Below, in pieces: positions 15,549 through 27,429 of a stretch of DNA of 64,000 nt (position 1 is the first letter of the stretch; the number at the start of each line of letters is the position of its first letter). Origin of the DNA: Homarus americanus. Taxonomy: Eukaryota > Arthropoda > Malacostraca > Decapoda > Nephropidae. Where the stretch lies: assembly GCF_018991925.1 (NCBI RefSeq), contig NW_024737068.1:3183353-3247352 (forward strand), given 5' to 3'. The notes beneath the pieces are model-generated. The model made no database searches, was not told where the DNA came from, and saw only the letters and a program-made list of their open reading frames with translations. The position numbers and the translations under genes were made by a program.

Positions 15549-16210
15549 ACGACCTTAAGTGCCATATTTCTTCCCCCCTTGTTACTCCTTGTTAATTATT
15601 CCTCCCCGTCACTTCTGTTCACAATTGCTTTACGGTGGTTTAAAGTTCCTTCATATGTGTGTGCATATATTGGTATTATCGTACAGTAAGAGTGACAGAC
15701 GCAGGATATTAGGTTCCGAGTGTCATAAGGCTTACCTGTTATTACATGTAGGCAGTCGTGTAGTAAATCTTATCGAGTGTAGGGAAGAATCCGGATCTGT
15801 TTAATGCCGCACCCTCTCTCCAGAGTAGGCTGTTCCATAGTCACTAGTTTACGGTGAAGTGATATCTTGGGACGCCCCGCTCTACCAGGACCCCATAATT
15901 ATAAAGCCTCAATTATTGTTCTTCTTATTATCTCATTCGGGGTCAATAATAAAGTAACTCAAGGGTTGTTTATCCGGATCTTTATATTAATGCCGTAATA
16001 CGCCCTTCCTGTTTCAAGTATCTTTCCAAGTCTCTTATCCTTATTTAAGGATCTTATCAGAAAAACAATATTCATAAGAGTAATTTCCCTAGGTATAACT
16101 TGGGTAGTTTCCAGGACTTTCTGGTTATCCACTGCCGTGATATTTTCTAGGGTAATCCACTTATCTTATCTTTTTGGCCATTAGTTAATTTATCCTAGTT
16201 TTTCTTAACA
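15549..16210 (+). other. Untranslated leader of the gypsy-like element
   Basis: No coding signal. It lies between the primer-binding site and the gag ATG and includes packaging-leader-like non-coding sequence. Confidence 0.45.
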
Positions 16211-16455
16211 ATGACCACCTCAGGTTTTGATCTCCAGGATTTTATTGAAAATCCTTTCGTAGCTAAATTACGTGTTAATATCCTGAAGAAAGAATGGAAA
16301 AGTATAGCCACCTATTACAATATCCCATATTTACAGCAACTGACTAAGGAAATGTTAAAAATTCTGGTAATTGAAATGTTGGTTCAACAAGAAGTTTTAG
16401 AAGAATCCGCTGTTGACCAATTATCGCCCATGTCCAAGATACTTCAACCACTACA
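16211..16455 (+). CDS. Gag N-terminus of a gypsy-like element, cut by an assembly gap
   Basis: Starts MTTSGFDLQDFIENPFVAKL, with a helical, charged stretch (EEWKSIA-like, ATYYNIPYLQQLTKEML) typical of the first segment of some arthropod and vertebrate gypsy Gag proteins. It is open for 81 codons until the run of N. The ATG is the first in frame after the leader. What follows the gap (16555 on) is a different LINE, so the rest of the element lies in the gap or is missing. Confidence 0.6.
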
Positions 16456-16554
16456 NNNNNNNNNNNNNNNNNNNNNNNNNNNNNNNNNNNNNNNNNNNNN
16501 NNNNNNNNNNNNNNNNNNNNNNNNNNNNNNNNNNNNNNNNNNNNNNNNNNNNNN
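16456..16554. other. Assembly gap (N run)
   Basis: All bases are N. The sequences on its two sides belong to different transposons, so adjacency across it is not proven. Confidence 1.
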
Positions 16555-17575
16555 CACTGTCATACTCTGCCTCACACACTCCAGGTTGTAGATTCCACTA
16601 AGCTCCTCGGCGTCACCATAGACAACAAACTAAATTGGAAACCACACGTTGTATCAGCCCCTTTTAGTCTTTATATAAATGTCAGGGCAATACATTGTCT
16701 TTATATAATCATATCACCCCCTGTAACTTTCCACTAGCTATGAGGTGACATGATCATATCACGTGATGGGCAGGTTCCTTGAGGCGCGGCCCAGTGACTG
16801 TTTAGCTCAGCATTTAAAAGGCCGGCACCCTGCGACATTGTTACTCAACCCCTAACACAGGTCGGACATATATAGAAGGTCTATTAACATAGCCTCCGTC
16901 CTTCTCTTAACACTCATAGTTACAGTGATAAGTTTCGGTGATCTACATTTGGAACTGTTTCCTCGATAGTTCCTAAATAAAAGGATAACAGACAATTGGG
17001 TTTCGTTACCAAAAACCCTCTATATAATATAAATGTTCCAGCCTCATTAACCTAGACAGACTCAGCAGTTAAATGGCCTAGAACAACGTCAGTGAAGTTA
17101 TCAAGTCCTCCAGTTTCCGTCTCCACCTCCTCCGCCGACTCAAGTCCCTAGGAGTTCCTGCTCCTGAGCTCCTCAGTGTTTACTCAACATTCATACTTCC
17201 CAAGCTCACCTATTCCTCCCCTACCTGGTCTTCCTCCCCAAATGCCACACAATGTAAACACCTAGAAAAAGTGCAAAAGAGGGCATTCAAGATCATTCTC
17301 TTCCCTTCCTACTCTACATATAAAGAAGCGCTTAACACACTGACCCTCTCGGCTCTCTCTAACCATTACCACGACCTCATCTGAAAATTTGGTGAGAAGT
17401 TTCTGCACCATCCTCGTCACCGGCTCCTACTACCACCCGAGATCCCTCGTCAAAGAATTGCTGTTCGACACCAGAACCGCATCCAGCCCTTACGAGCGCG
17501 TACTGATCGCTATAAGAACAGCCCAGGCCCAACCATTATAAAAATTATCAATAACTTGTAATAAACCAGTGTATT
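16555..17575 (+). pseudogene. LINE reverse transcriptase C-terminal part, split by a solo LTR
   Basis: The first piece (16555-16649) reads LQVVDSTKLLGVTIDNKLNW and KPHV, the RT segment after the catalytic box. The second piece (17086-17575) reads SEVIKSSSFRLHLLRRLKSL, ILPKLTYSSPTWSSS and LEKVQKRAFKIIL, typical of Jockey-like or related LINEs. Removing 16650-17085 and one ACGT restores a continuous frame across KPHV/SEVIK. An internal stop near HDLI (about 17382) shows decay. It is bounded on the left by the gap. Confidence 0.8.
16650..17085. mobile_element. Solo LTR (436 bp) with 4-bp target duplication
   Basis: Starts TGTATCAG and ends CTAGAACA. It is flanked by ACGT at 16646-16649 and 17086-17089. 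It holds a TATA-like TTTAAAAGG near 16816 and an AATAAA near 16975, as an LTR would. The surrounding LINE frame is restored by excising it with one ACGT copy, which supports the exact ends. It differs from the other LTRs in this window. Confidence 0.8.
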
Positions 17576-17655
17576 CACTCCAATCGATCTTACCTTTTTG
17601 CACTGTCACTATGTTGAAATGCCCTGTAGTTTGAGCATCTCCCCACCTAGTTATG

Positions 17656-17656
17656 A

Positions 17657-17739
<83 letters not shown>

Positions 17740-17815
17740 GTATGTCTGTGTGTTTGTTTGTGTGTTTGTGTGTGTGTGTTCGCACGAGAGTCTCGGAAAC
17801 TACTTTACCGATCTA
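17656..17815 (+). mobile_element. Helitron 5' tip 1 with expanded (AT)n
   Basis: TCTATATATA starts at 17656 and continues as about 39 TA repeats to 17735. It is followed by GAAGTATGTCTGTGTG, a TG/T-rich stretch, then ACGAGAGTCTCGGAAACTAC and TTTACCGATC. This order (TC start, AT run, GTCTGTCTG-like run, CTCG plus AAACTACT plus CCGAT) is typical of the left end of arthropod Helitrons. No coding part follows directly. Confidence 0.65.
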
Positions 17816-18010
17816 TGGTGATGATGGATGGTGTTATATGTAGTGATGATGATGGATGCTGTTTTATGTAGTGATGATGGATGCTGTTATATGCAGTGAT
17901 GATGGATGTTGTTATATGTAGTGATGATGGGTGGTGTTATATGTAGTGATGATGGATGGTGTTATATGTAGTGATGATGGGTGGTGTTATATGTAGTGAT
18001 GATGGATGTT
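17816..18010 (+). repeat. 25-bp minisatellite, array 1
   Basis: About eight copies of a 25-bp unit of the type TGATGATGGATGGTGTTATA plus TGTAG, with small changes (GGGTGG, GGATGC, an extra GAT). The array follows the Helitron tip directly, so it probably grew from Helitron leader sequence. Confidence 0.92.
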
Positions 18011-18049
18011 TGAAAAATAAGGACCACCTAAAATATACATATATATATA

Positions 18050-18295
18050 TATTCAACCCTCTAGGTTGAACCCCGGCCTGGCCCTAGAGTGTGACCGAGG
18101 AACGCTAACCGCTGGACCACCAGGTGCTAAAAGCAGTACTGGGCTTTGTTATATTTCTCCTAAAGCCTGTTCAATGAGCTTAAAGCGCCGTGAACCTCTA
18201 ATAGGGACTATCCATTATCATGTGGTGGTCGGAGTAACGTTTTACCAAATCCGGCTTTGAGACTTTGAGATCCATATATATTTCCTTTTGGTATT
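18050..18295 (-). repeat. Diverged 283-bp tRNA-like unit, minus orientation
   Basis: Contains GAACGCTAACCGCTGGACCA (reverse of the A-box region), CTAAAAGCAGTAC, TTTGTTATATTT, GCGCCGTGAACCTCTAATAG and TTTTACCAAATCCGGCTT in the order expected for a minus copy. The B box has decayed. It ends beside another (AT)n. Confidence 0.85.
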
Positions 18296-18300
18296 ATGAA

Positions 18301-18477
<177 letters not shown>

Positions 18478-18742
18478 TAGTGATGATGGATGGTGTTATA
18501 TGTAGTGATGATGATGGATGGTGTTATATGTAGTGATGATGATGGATGGTGTTATATGTAGTGATGATGGATGATGTTATATGTAGTGATGATGGATGTT
18601 GTTATATGTAGTGATGATGGGTGGTGTTATATGTAGTGATGATGGGTGGTGCTATATGTAGTGATGGTGGATGTTGTTATATGAAGTGATGATGGATGGT
18701 GTTATATGTAGTGATGATGGATCATGTTATATGTAGTGATGA
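18478..18742 (+). repeat. 25-bp minisatellite, array 2
   Basis: About ten copies of the same 25-bp unit as array 1. The last unit joins GATCTATATATATAAACC, the 5' tip of the long Helitron. Confidence 0.92.
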
Positions 18743-18767
18743 TCTATATATATAAACCAAAGAAGTC

Positions 18768-20304
18768 TTGGAAAATATACGGAAGTACAATTCATGCTTC
18801 CAGATGACATCCTTTGGAGCTACCAGAGTAGTTCGTGAGCACGGATACATGCCCACATTCAAAGTCCAGGGTCAAGTCTATCACAATGCAGGAGCCCTCT
18901 TACCACTGGGAGATCATGAAAAGCAGACTACTATCAGGTGTGGCAATATTCAAGGTGTCAGACATGACATTGTCCTATGTATCCAAGAAATGCTGCGTGA
19001 GCGCAACACGTATGTACAGTTATTTAAAAATGCCCTGGAAAACATGCCTTCTGACGAGTACAAAGTCAGGATCAAAGCAGACACTACCCCCAAAGGGAGA
19101 ACATGAAAGAAGATTCAATGCTCCTGTAATTGATGAAGTAGCCATTCTGATCGTCGGTCAAGAGATTGAGAAACGAGACATCATACTCAAAATGAGAGAC
19201 GAGTCGCTCACAAGAATATCAGAGACACATCGATCTTATGATGCACTGCAGTATCCTCTCATCTTCTGGAAAGGTGAAGACGGATATCACTTCAATATTC
19301 CTCACACAGATCCAGCGACTGATGTGGCAAAAATAGGTACGAAAGTCTCATCTAATGACTTTTACTCATACAGATTCATGATTAGAGAACACAGTTTCAG
19401 CCAGATACTAAGATCAAGGAACCTCTTCCACCAGTTTGTAGTGGACATGTATGCCAAAATTGAACAGAAAGACTCACCTTCATGCGACTCAACCAACAGA
19501 AGCTCAGGGTTGATGACTACATTCATCTGAGAGATGCAATAGCAAGGGATGGACATGTGGGCAATGTTGGATAGCTGGTGATTCTCCCCTCTTCCTTCAC
19601 TGGAGGTCCGCGATACATGCATGAAAAGACTCAGGATGCCATGACCTACGTCAGAAACTAGACGACCAGATCTCTTCATTAATTTTACATGCAACCCTGC
19701 AATGGAAAAGGATGGAAATCATGATGAGGTGACACAGTTTCAGCAAGGCCGTTATATATGCAGTAATGAAGCCCTATGGAGAATTTTTAATTTTCCCATA
19801 CACGAACGATGTCCATCAGTAGTTCATCTGGCTATTCACCTGGAAAATGGACAAAGAGTATACTTCACAGAAGAGTCCCTCCAAAATCAAATGGCAAATC
19901 CTGCGGATACGACCCTCACTGCATTTTTCAAGCTTTCGCAGGAAGATGAGTTTGCTCAAATACTCCTGTATGTTGACGTACCCAAGTGCTACACATGGCA
20001 GACTTCAATGAAAAAGTTCCAGAGAAGAGCTCAAGGATCCGATGTTGAAGGATATCTAGGGATAAAGTCAGGCAATGCTTTGGGACGTGTCTACACGGTT
20101 CACCCCAACAACTTTGAATGCTATTGTTTGAGTCTACTTTTGCACCACATCCGTAGCCCAGCATCATATGCAGCACTCAAGACAGTGAATGGACAAGTCT
20201 GCAGAACCTATCAGGAAGCGTGCAATCTCCTTGGCCTACTGGAAGATGATGGTCGCTGGAATGACACATTAGAAGAGAGGCAGCAGCTACTCAATCGCCA
20301 ATGA
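18768..20304 (+). pseudogene. Helitron protein, N-terminal and Rep-flanking region
   Basis: 18768-19106 reads YNSCFQMTSFGATRV and PTFKVQGQVYH, the conserved N-terminal domain. One extra G in the run near 19090 shifts the frame. The protein continues in another frame with GEHERRFNAPVIDEVAILIV, HRSYDALQYPLIFW and EDGYHFNIP to 19530. After further breaks comes LFINFTCNPAM, but the part that should follow is absent. The HUH (His-hydrophobe-His) motif and the paired Tyr motif YxxxY near a CKY box are missing; the sequence goes straight to DEVTQFQQGRYICSNEALWR (19726 on) and VVHLAIHLENGQRVYF. So the DNA-cleaving and joining centre is deleted. Confidence 0.85.
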
Positions 20305-20503
20305 GAATGAGGAACCTGTTTGCCATCATGATTGCTATATGTGGACTTTCCAACCCAAGCCAGCTCTGGAAAAACCACCAAAAAAGTCTTTCAGAGGATA
20401 TGCTTCATCAAGCAAGAAGAGAACATCCTGGTTAAAAGATTGAGTTCATGGATGACATGCTCAACAGGGCTCTCATCATGCTGGAAGACAAAGTAATGGA
20501 GCC

Positions 20504-22013
20504 ATGCGGAAAAACCTGACTGATTTTGGATTGCCTTCCCCAAACCGAGAAGAACCAGTAGTTGCAAACAGGGAGTTGCTCAGAAAGACAGACTACTCAG
20601 TTAAAGTTCTGGTGATTTTTCTTGAAGAAAATGAGCCTCACCTGGTGCCTGATCAAGCAAATGCTTATGAACAGATCTTGCAAGCGATACAAGCGGAGCA
20701 GGGAGGTATGATCTTTCTCGATGAACCTGGCGGGACAGGAAAAACATTCCTGATCAACCTTCTGTTGGCCAAAGTACGTCATCAGGGGAAAATTGCTCTT
20801 GCTGTGGCATCCTCAGGCATTGCTGCAACTCTACTAGAAGGAGGACGTACTGCACAGTGCACACTCAACTTTTAAACTGCCTCTCAACCTCGCTCACAAT
20901 GAGAATCCAGTGTGCAACATCAAAAAAGGATCGGCAAAGGCAAAACTCTTAGAAAAATGCAGCCTCATAGTCTGGGATGAATGCTCTATGTCTCACAAGT
21001 TAGCGTCTGAAGCATTGGACAGGACCTTGCAAGACATACGAGAACATGACCATCTCATAGGTGGCATTACAATGGTCATTGCTGGAGACTTTCGCCAGAC
21101 CCTACCTGTCATTCCTCGAAGCACTCCAGCTGATGAACTGAATGCGTGCCTCAAGGCATCACACCTTTGGAGAAGTGTTCAGACACTCACCCTATCCACA
21201 AACATGAGAGTACATCTACAAGGAGATCAGGATGCTGGACTGTTTGCAAACCTTCTACTACAGATTGGGAATGGAACTTTCCCTGTTGATTCAGAAGGAC
21301 AAATAATCATTCCTCAAGGATGTGGAAATGTTGTAAAGTCCTCAACTGAGCTTACTAACATGGTCTACCCAAACATTATCCACCACTACAAGGATCACAA
21401 GTGGCTGCATGAACGCGAAATTCTGGCACCAAAGAATGAAACAGTGGCTGAAATCAACATGACTCTACTCAGACAGCTTCCAGGCAGTGAAACCTCATTC
21501 AAATCTGTTGATACAGTAATCGACCAGGGCCAACCAGTCCAGTACCTTGCAGAATTCCTTTATTCTTTGGAGCCCGCTGGAATGCCTCCTCACCACCTCA
21601 CTCCCAAGATTGGAACTCCTATAATGCTCTCAAGAAATCTTGAACCACCAATCCTCTGCAATGGCACAAGACTGGTGGTGAAGAACATGACGCCACATGT
21701 ACTGGAAGCTACAATATTGACAGGAAAAGCTAAAGGTGAGGACGTTTTTATACCAAGGATACCTCTCATCACCAGTGACCTGCCATTTGAATTCAAGCGA
21801 CTTCAGTTCCCGGTTAAAGTGAGCTTTGCTATGACCATCTACAAAAGCCAGGGACAGTCCCTAAAAATGGTTGGCCTAAACCTGGTGTTTCCTTGCTTCT
21901 CTCATGGACAGTTCTATGTTGGATGCTCCAGAATGGGAACTGGCAAAAATTTGTACATACATGCTGCTAATGACAAAACCAAAAATGTGGTCTACCTTAA
22001 TGCACTACGGTGA
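20504..22013 (+). pseudogene. Helitron PIF1-like helicase domain
   Basis: An SF1B-type helicase in two frames. 20504-20875 carries Walker A in FLDEPGGTGKTFLINLLLA. A frame change lies near 20870. 20910-22013 (367 codons) carries motif II LIVWDECSMSH, motif III GDFRQTLPV, the late motif FAMTIYKSQGQSLKMVGL and FYVGCSRM, then a normal end at NALR. These motifs look intact, so only the frameshift separates this half from a coding helicase. In Helitrons this domain unwinds DNA during rolling-circle transposition. Confidence 0.88.
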
Positions 22014-22065
22014 GACAATGTGGAGCCTCCCGGAAGGTGGCGTCCTACCGTGGCCTAGCGAAAGA

Positions 22066-22093
22066 GCCGCCAGGAGGGCGGCGATTCCGCTAG
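22066..22093 (+). other. Helitron 3' terminus: hairpin plus CTAG
   Basis: GCCGCC (22066-22071), loop AGGAG, GGCGGC (22077-22082), seven bases, then CTAG (22090-22093) with T next. Helitrons end in a short hairpin a few bases before CTRR and insert between A and T, so this marks the exact end. Confidence 0.88.
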
Positions 22094-22385
22094 TAATAAT
22101 AATATAATAAAGAACCATAAATAAAAAAAATAAGAAAAAGAAGATCAAAAGTGAAAAACAATATATGAATGTAGTGTTGTCAAAGTAAGAGAAACAATTG
22201 AGACCCTGCAATTGTGTGTAAATAAGGCAGAAAGTCAGATCAGCAACCAGGGACTTGGTCAATAAGTTTTTGATGCCATATCGCAACAGGGTCTGCCATT
22301 AGACAACACATTATGCTTCCAATATCTTTCCAGACGGTAGTACCACCATGTTTGATAGCTTCCTACCACCTACTACCTACTACGT
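22094..22385. repeat. Dispersed repeat shared with 46555-46760
   Basis: About 22190-22385 (GCAATTGTGT, AGGCAGAAAGTCAGATCAGC, GACAACACATTATGCTTC, then GGTAGTACCACC) matches the minus strand of 46555-46760 in the same order. No protein domain is visible. In both places it lies next to LINE-N sequence, so it may be a LINE-N segment or an insertion in it. The first 95 bases are an AT-rich flank. Confidence 0.65.
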
Positions 22386-22790
22386 TGAACTGGCCATGTT
22401 ACCTGTATGGACGACAGTATTCTGCCAAAGCAGCTACTTTATAGTTACCTAACGAATGGCAAACGTAACGCTGGCAGACAACGTAAAAGATATAAGGATA
22501 GTCTTAAGACAAACCAGAAAAAGTGCCAAATCGACCCCCTCACCTGGGAGACGATCACCACACCTTAACGCTTGGAGGGGCACCACACCAGGTGTCAATA
22601 TCTTTCAGTTAGCCCGACTGCATACCGAGTCAGACATGCTCCAGCGCCGGAAAGATGCTACCACTGCCTCTCCCGCACTAGATGTAGCCCTGCACTCGTG
22701 CAACATTTGTGGACGGCCCTGCCGCTCCAGTATCGGCCTCTCGGGTCGCCTCAGAGCTTACAGAGCTGGATGATCGTCATTCTCGATTCC
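22386..22790 (+). pseudogene. LINE-N 3' coding end (copy 2)
   Basis: Reads TGHVTCMDDSILPKQLLYSY and GKRNAGRQRKRYKDSLK, the conserved C-terminal part of CFDP2-like LINE polyproteins. After a frame change it gives HSCNICGRPCRSSIGLSGRL, a C2H2-type finger in which the last His pair is degraded. It ends near GATTCCGAGTGACAGC, before the (GTAT)n tract. The RT is absent. Confidence 0.75.
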
Positions 22791-22813
22791 GAGTGACAGC
22801 AAAGTATTAGTGG

Positions 22814-22815
<2 letters not shown>

Positions 22816-22847
<32 letters not shown>

Positions 22848-22921
22848 TGTATGTATGTATGTATGTATGTATGTATGGCTGTATGTATGTATGTATGTAT
22901 GTATGTATGTATGTATGTATG
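22816..22921. repeat. (GTAT)n microsatellite
   Basis: About 25 tetranucleotides with a single break (GGCT) near 22876. It follows the LINE-N tail, so it may descend from the element's 3' end. Confidence 0.95.
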
Positions 22922-23693
<772 letters not shown>

Positions 23694-23704
23694 GTCTATA
23701 GTAT

Positions 23705-24540
23705 AACCTTTCTCTCTCCCTCTCTCTCTCCACCACTTCCACCCCCTCCCCTCCCCCAGCAGGTCCGGGTCTATTTTCGCCAGCTAATGACTTTTTATTG
23801 TAGCGAGTGAGGGACCTCCCCCAAATGATCCCCTCCCTCCACTTAACACACCCTCCTCACTTTCTCTCTTTATTTTCACCCCTCACTCTCTCTCATTTAT
23901 TCTCTTATTCTTTCACCTACTCCCTACTCCAATTAGAAAAGTCAACCTGTCCCACCTTTCCCTCCGTCGCTCCCCTTTTCCCTTCACTCATCCCTCCCTC
24001 TCTCACTCACTCCTCTCACTCTTTTCTCTCCTTTTCACTACCCAAATGCTTCATTATTATCACTCCCATATTTCCTATTTTCACTCCCTGTATTTTCTCA
24101 TTCCCTTCTTCCCTTTCCCCATTTTATTCTTCCCATACATTCTCTCGCCACCGTCCTACAGTTACCCCTCACTCCATTTCTCTTTCTCTCTCTTTCTCCC
24201 CCCATTCTCCTCTCACCTCACCCACTCCTTCCCATACCTACTCACTCCTCTCCCATTCACTCCCTCCCTCTTTTTCCTTCATTGTCTCTCTTCTCTTTTT
24301 CCCTCTCTTCCCCACCGCCTTTCCACACATTCACTCACCTTCCTACTATTTTTTCACAGTATTCGTCACTTTATGTTAATCGCCTAGTTTCTCTTCCTCC
24401 TTCACCCCCCTCGTTTTCTCCCTTACATTTTCTTTATCTCTCTTCTTTCTTCTCATATTTTCTTTCTTATTCCCTCTCTTCTCTTGCACTGAGCCGTTTT
24501 ATTTCGGTGTCTGCTACATCCCTTTTTATTTATTTTTAGC
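23705..24540. repeat. Long pyrimidine-rich tract
   Basis: More than 800 bases in which almost all positions are C or T on the plus strand (CTCTCTCCCTCTC, TTTTCTTTC and similar), with only brief purine interruptions. Open frames across it give S/P/F/L-rich products that reflect composition. Such tracts can form triplex (H-) DNA. Confidence 0.85.
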
Positions 24541-25027
24541 CCTTATTCCCTGTTCTCTTCATAGTCAGAGTGGAGTGGGGATACTGGTGTAAGAGAGGGC
24601 TTATTACGGTTAACAAATTTATTGGCAAAGCTTGGAGTACAGTTTGCCTATTCTGAGTAATTCAGTCAGGTCTTGACACTGAAGGTGGTATCACTTCTCA
24701 CTGCCACGCAGGACAGAGGATCATAAACAAAGAAATCAATCATATTCATTAACAGTATACATAGGTCAGAGTCATGTGGGTGATATCACTGTTCACTGCC
24801 ACGCAGGACAGTGGTTCATACGACGGTGGTGGTGAGGGAGAGGAATGTGACTGGTGGTGGGGAGATGGGCGGGTCTTTTGGTGAGAGGGTGTGATGGTGA
24901 TGGACCGGGACGGGGGTGATGGTGGTGGGGACGGAGACGAGGTTGGGGAGAGAGTGGAAGAGAAGGGCTTTGCTGGTGGTGTCGGAAGAGAGGTTGGGCG
25001 TGTTGGTGAAGGATCGGAGACGGGAAT

Positions 25028-25028
<1 letters not shown>
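24541..25028. repeat. Short direct repeat and G-rich segment
   Basis: A ~37-bp direct repeat containing CACTGCCACGCAGGACAG lies at about 24688-24724 and 24783-24820. From 24825 to 25020 the plus strand is rich in G and GGT. No gene is supported. Confidence 0.6.
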
Positions 25029-25210
<182 letters not shown>

Positions 25211-25398
25211 TAACGGTTTATTGAAAGAGCATGGCAGCCGGAAGGCTTAAAATATACAATTACATAATTGTGGAGTAGGGAGTTGGTCTCTTGATTTACA
25301 AATGATATACAGGTAACATAAGTAATACAAATATGATATATAGTAATTAGGTGTTGATAATTTTTACAATAGTTGGGACTGGGCTGTTCTTATAGCAA

Positions 25399-26854
25399 AA
25401 TCCCCAGGGCCGGATGAAATTTTCCCTCGAGTCTTAAAAGAGTGTAGGGAACAGATTAGCGGACCCCTCGTAAACTTATTTACAAAATCATTAGACACTG
25501 GAGTTGTGCCAGAGTTGTGGAAACAGGCAAATGTAGTACCCATATTCAAAAAGGGAGACAGAGCATCAGCGTCAAATTACCAGCCGATCAGTTTGACGTC
25601 AGTAGTGGGGAATTTCTTGAATCAATTATAGCAGATAGCATCCGATCGCATCTAGAGAAAAGCAAATTAATCTACGACTCTCAACATGGGTTTACAAAGG
25701 GAAAATCTTGTCTAACAAATCTGCTAACGTTTTTTAGGAAATTCTTCGAGGTAGTAGATAATGACGAAAATTATGATGTTATTTACTTAGACTTTAGCAA
25801 AGCATTTGACAGAGTACCGCATCAGAGGCTTCTGAGAAAAATTAAGGCTCATGGTATCGAGGGGAAAGTTTTAAATTGGATAAAATCATGGCTCACCGAT
25901 AGAACGCAGAGGGTCAGCGTAGATGGTGTTAAATCTGAGTGGGGCCGTGTAACCAGTGGGGTTCCCCAGGGGTCAGTACTAGGCCCACTCTTGTTCATAA
26001 TCTACATAAACGATTTAGATACTGGGATCAGCAGTGACATAAACAAGTTTGCGGATGACACCAAAATAGGGCGGCAAATTAATTCAGGGCAGGATGCAAA
26101 TGCATTACAGGAGGATCTAAATAAACTGCAGGGGTGGTCTGAAAAATGGCAAATGAAATTCACCACCAGCAAGTGCAGCGTACTTAATATTGGAAGAACA
26201 AATACTTATAATGTATACAGCCTTAACAACATCAACCTAGAGAAGTCGACTTGTGAAAGAGACCTAGGGGTACTTGTAAGCCCGGACCTACGGCCTAGAA
26301 AACAGTGCGTTAATGTTCGAAATAAGGCAAACAGAGTATTGGGTTTTATATCTAGAAGTGTAAGTAACAAGAGTGCAGAGGTCTTATTGCAACTATATCT
26401 TGCGCTAGTCAGGCCGCACCTCGATTATGCGGTTCAGTTCTGGTGCCCCTATTATAGAATGGATATAAATTCACTAGAGTCGGTGCAGCGAAGAATGACA
26501 AAAATGATTCCGGGACTTAGAAACCTTCCATATCAGGATAGGTTAAAGAAACTTAACTTGCATTCCCTAGAAAGACGAAGAGTGCGGGGAGATATGATAG
26601 AAGTATTTAAGTGGGTGAAAGGAATCAATAAAGGGGATATAGATAAAGTTCTTATAATATCCGAGCAGGATAGGACTCGGAGCAACGGATTCAAGTTGGA
26701 TAAGTTTAGGTTTAGGAGGGAGATAGGAAGAAACTGGTTCACAAATAGGGTGGTGGACGAGTGGAACAAGCTTAGCAACTTTGTAGTAAGTGCGGGAACT
26801 CTGGAAAGTTTCAAAAGGAGGCTAGATAGGTTCATGGATGATAGAGAGTGGTAG
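25399..26854 (+). pseudogene. CR1 ORF2 reverse transcriptase (copy B)
   Basis: Starts in KSPGPDEIFPRVLKECRE. A one-base deletion near 25613 (GGGGAATTTC, while the copy at 60778 has GGGGAAATTTC) shifts the frame at GKFLES. From there a 420-codon stretch is open to the natural end FMDDREW. Motif A is YLDFSKAFDRVP, motif B GVPQGSVLGPLLF and the catalytic box FADD, all intact. The C-terminal region has SLERRRVRGDMIEVFKWV. Apart from truncation and one frameshift it is well preserved. Confidence 0.9.
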
Positions 26855-26887
26855 TAACTCTCGACAGGAGCTGCCATGCACAGGCCA
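25399..26887 (+). mobile_element. CR1-like LINE copy B, 5'- and 3'-truncated
   Basis: Begins at AAAATCCCCAGGGCCGG inside the RT coding region and runs through the end of ORF2 into its short 3' UTR (GGAGCTGCCATGCACAGG). There it breaks, without the terminal octamers, and joins CR1-C ORF1 sequence. It belongs to the same subfamily as copies A, D and E. Confidence 0.88.
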
Positions 26888-27340
26888 ATCTCTGCACTAA
26901 AGTTAGGAAGCTCGAGTGTCTCCCCGGGGCAGGGATAGGTAGAGTACTGGAGAGAGTGGAGAACGTCATTGATGACTGTGGAGACAACCCCATAGTCTTA
27001 CTCAGTGCAGGAGGCAATGACGTAGGTAAGCTTACCAGTGTCGAACTGCGTAAGCTGTATAGGGAAGCTCTAGATAAGATTAAGGTGAAGGGTGGAACTC
27101 CTATTGCTTGCTCTATCCTACCTAGACGTGGTGCCAGTCGTGAATGGATGTCCCGTGCAAATCGGTTTCAATTGCTGGTTGGAAGAACAGTGTAAAGAGC
27201 TGTCGACGCCATTCATTGATAATTGGAGCCAGTACTATGGTAATGATAGTATGTATGCAAGGGATGGGGTGCATTTCAGTAGGAAGGGGGTGGCCGTGCT
27301 AGCGAAGATAGTTGACAGGGTAGTAAAGGTGGGGTTTTAA
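26888..27340 (+). pseudogene. CR1 ORF1 esterase-like domain (copy C), 5'-truncated
   Basis: Starts within the SGNH domain: KLECLPGAGIGRVLERVENV, then LLSAGGNDVGKL (block III) and ARDGVHFSRKGVAVLAKIV (the Asp-x-x-His block). Block I with the serine is missing because the copy starts after it. A frameshift near 27165 separates the two halves (SREWMSRAN and the following CKELSTPFIDNW). The domain ends at VGF, stop, about 150 bp before the recognisable start of ORF2. Confidence 0.85.
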
Positions 27341-27429
27341 TATGTCCAAATCCCATCAATGGTAAAGAGAGGAAAATACCATGTGAAAAAAACAACAGTG
27401 AAACAGAAGTAGATAATGCTGAAAATATA

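Larger units (their letters stand above)
18743..22093 (+). mobile_element. Helitron (about 3.35 kb), near full length but internally deleted
   Basis: The 5' end is TCTATATATATAAACCAAAG. The 3' end has a GC-rich hairpin and CTAG followed by T, the canonical Helitron terminus. The interior encodes the N-terminal Helitron domain and a PIF1-type helicase in the right order. It is shorter than autonomous Helitrons (commonly 5 kb or more) because the central Rep catalytic segment is missing and the coding frame is broken several times. Confidence 0.85.

Noticed and set aside
23807..24379. 190-codon Ser/Pro/Phe-rich frame in the pyrimidine tract
   Set aside because: Composition is explained by C/T-only sequence; several frames are open at once and none has a domain.
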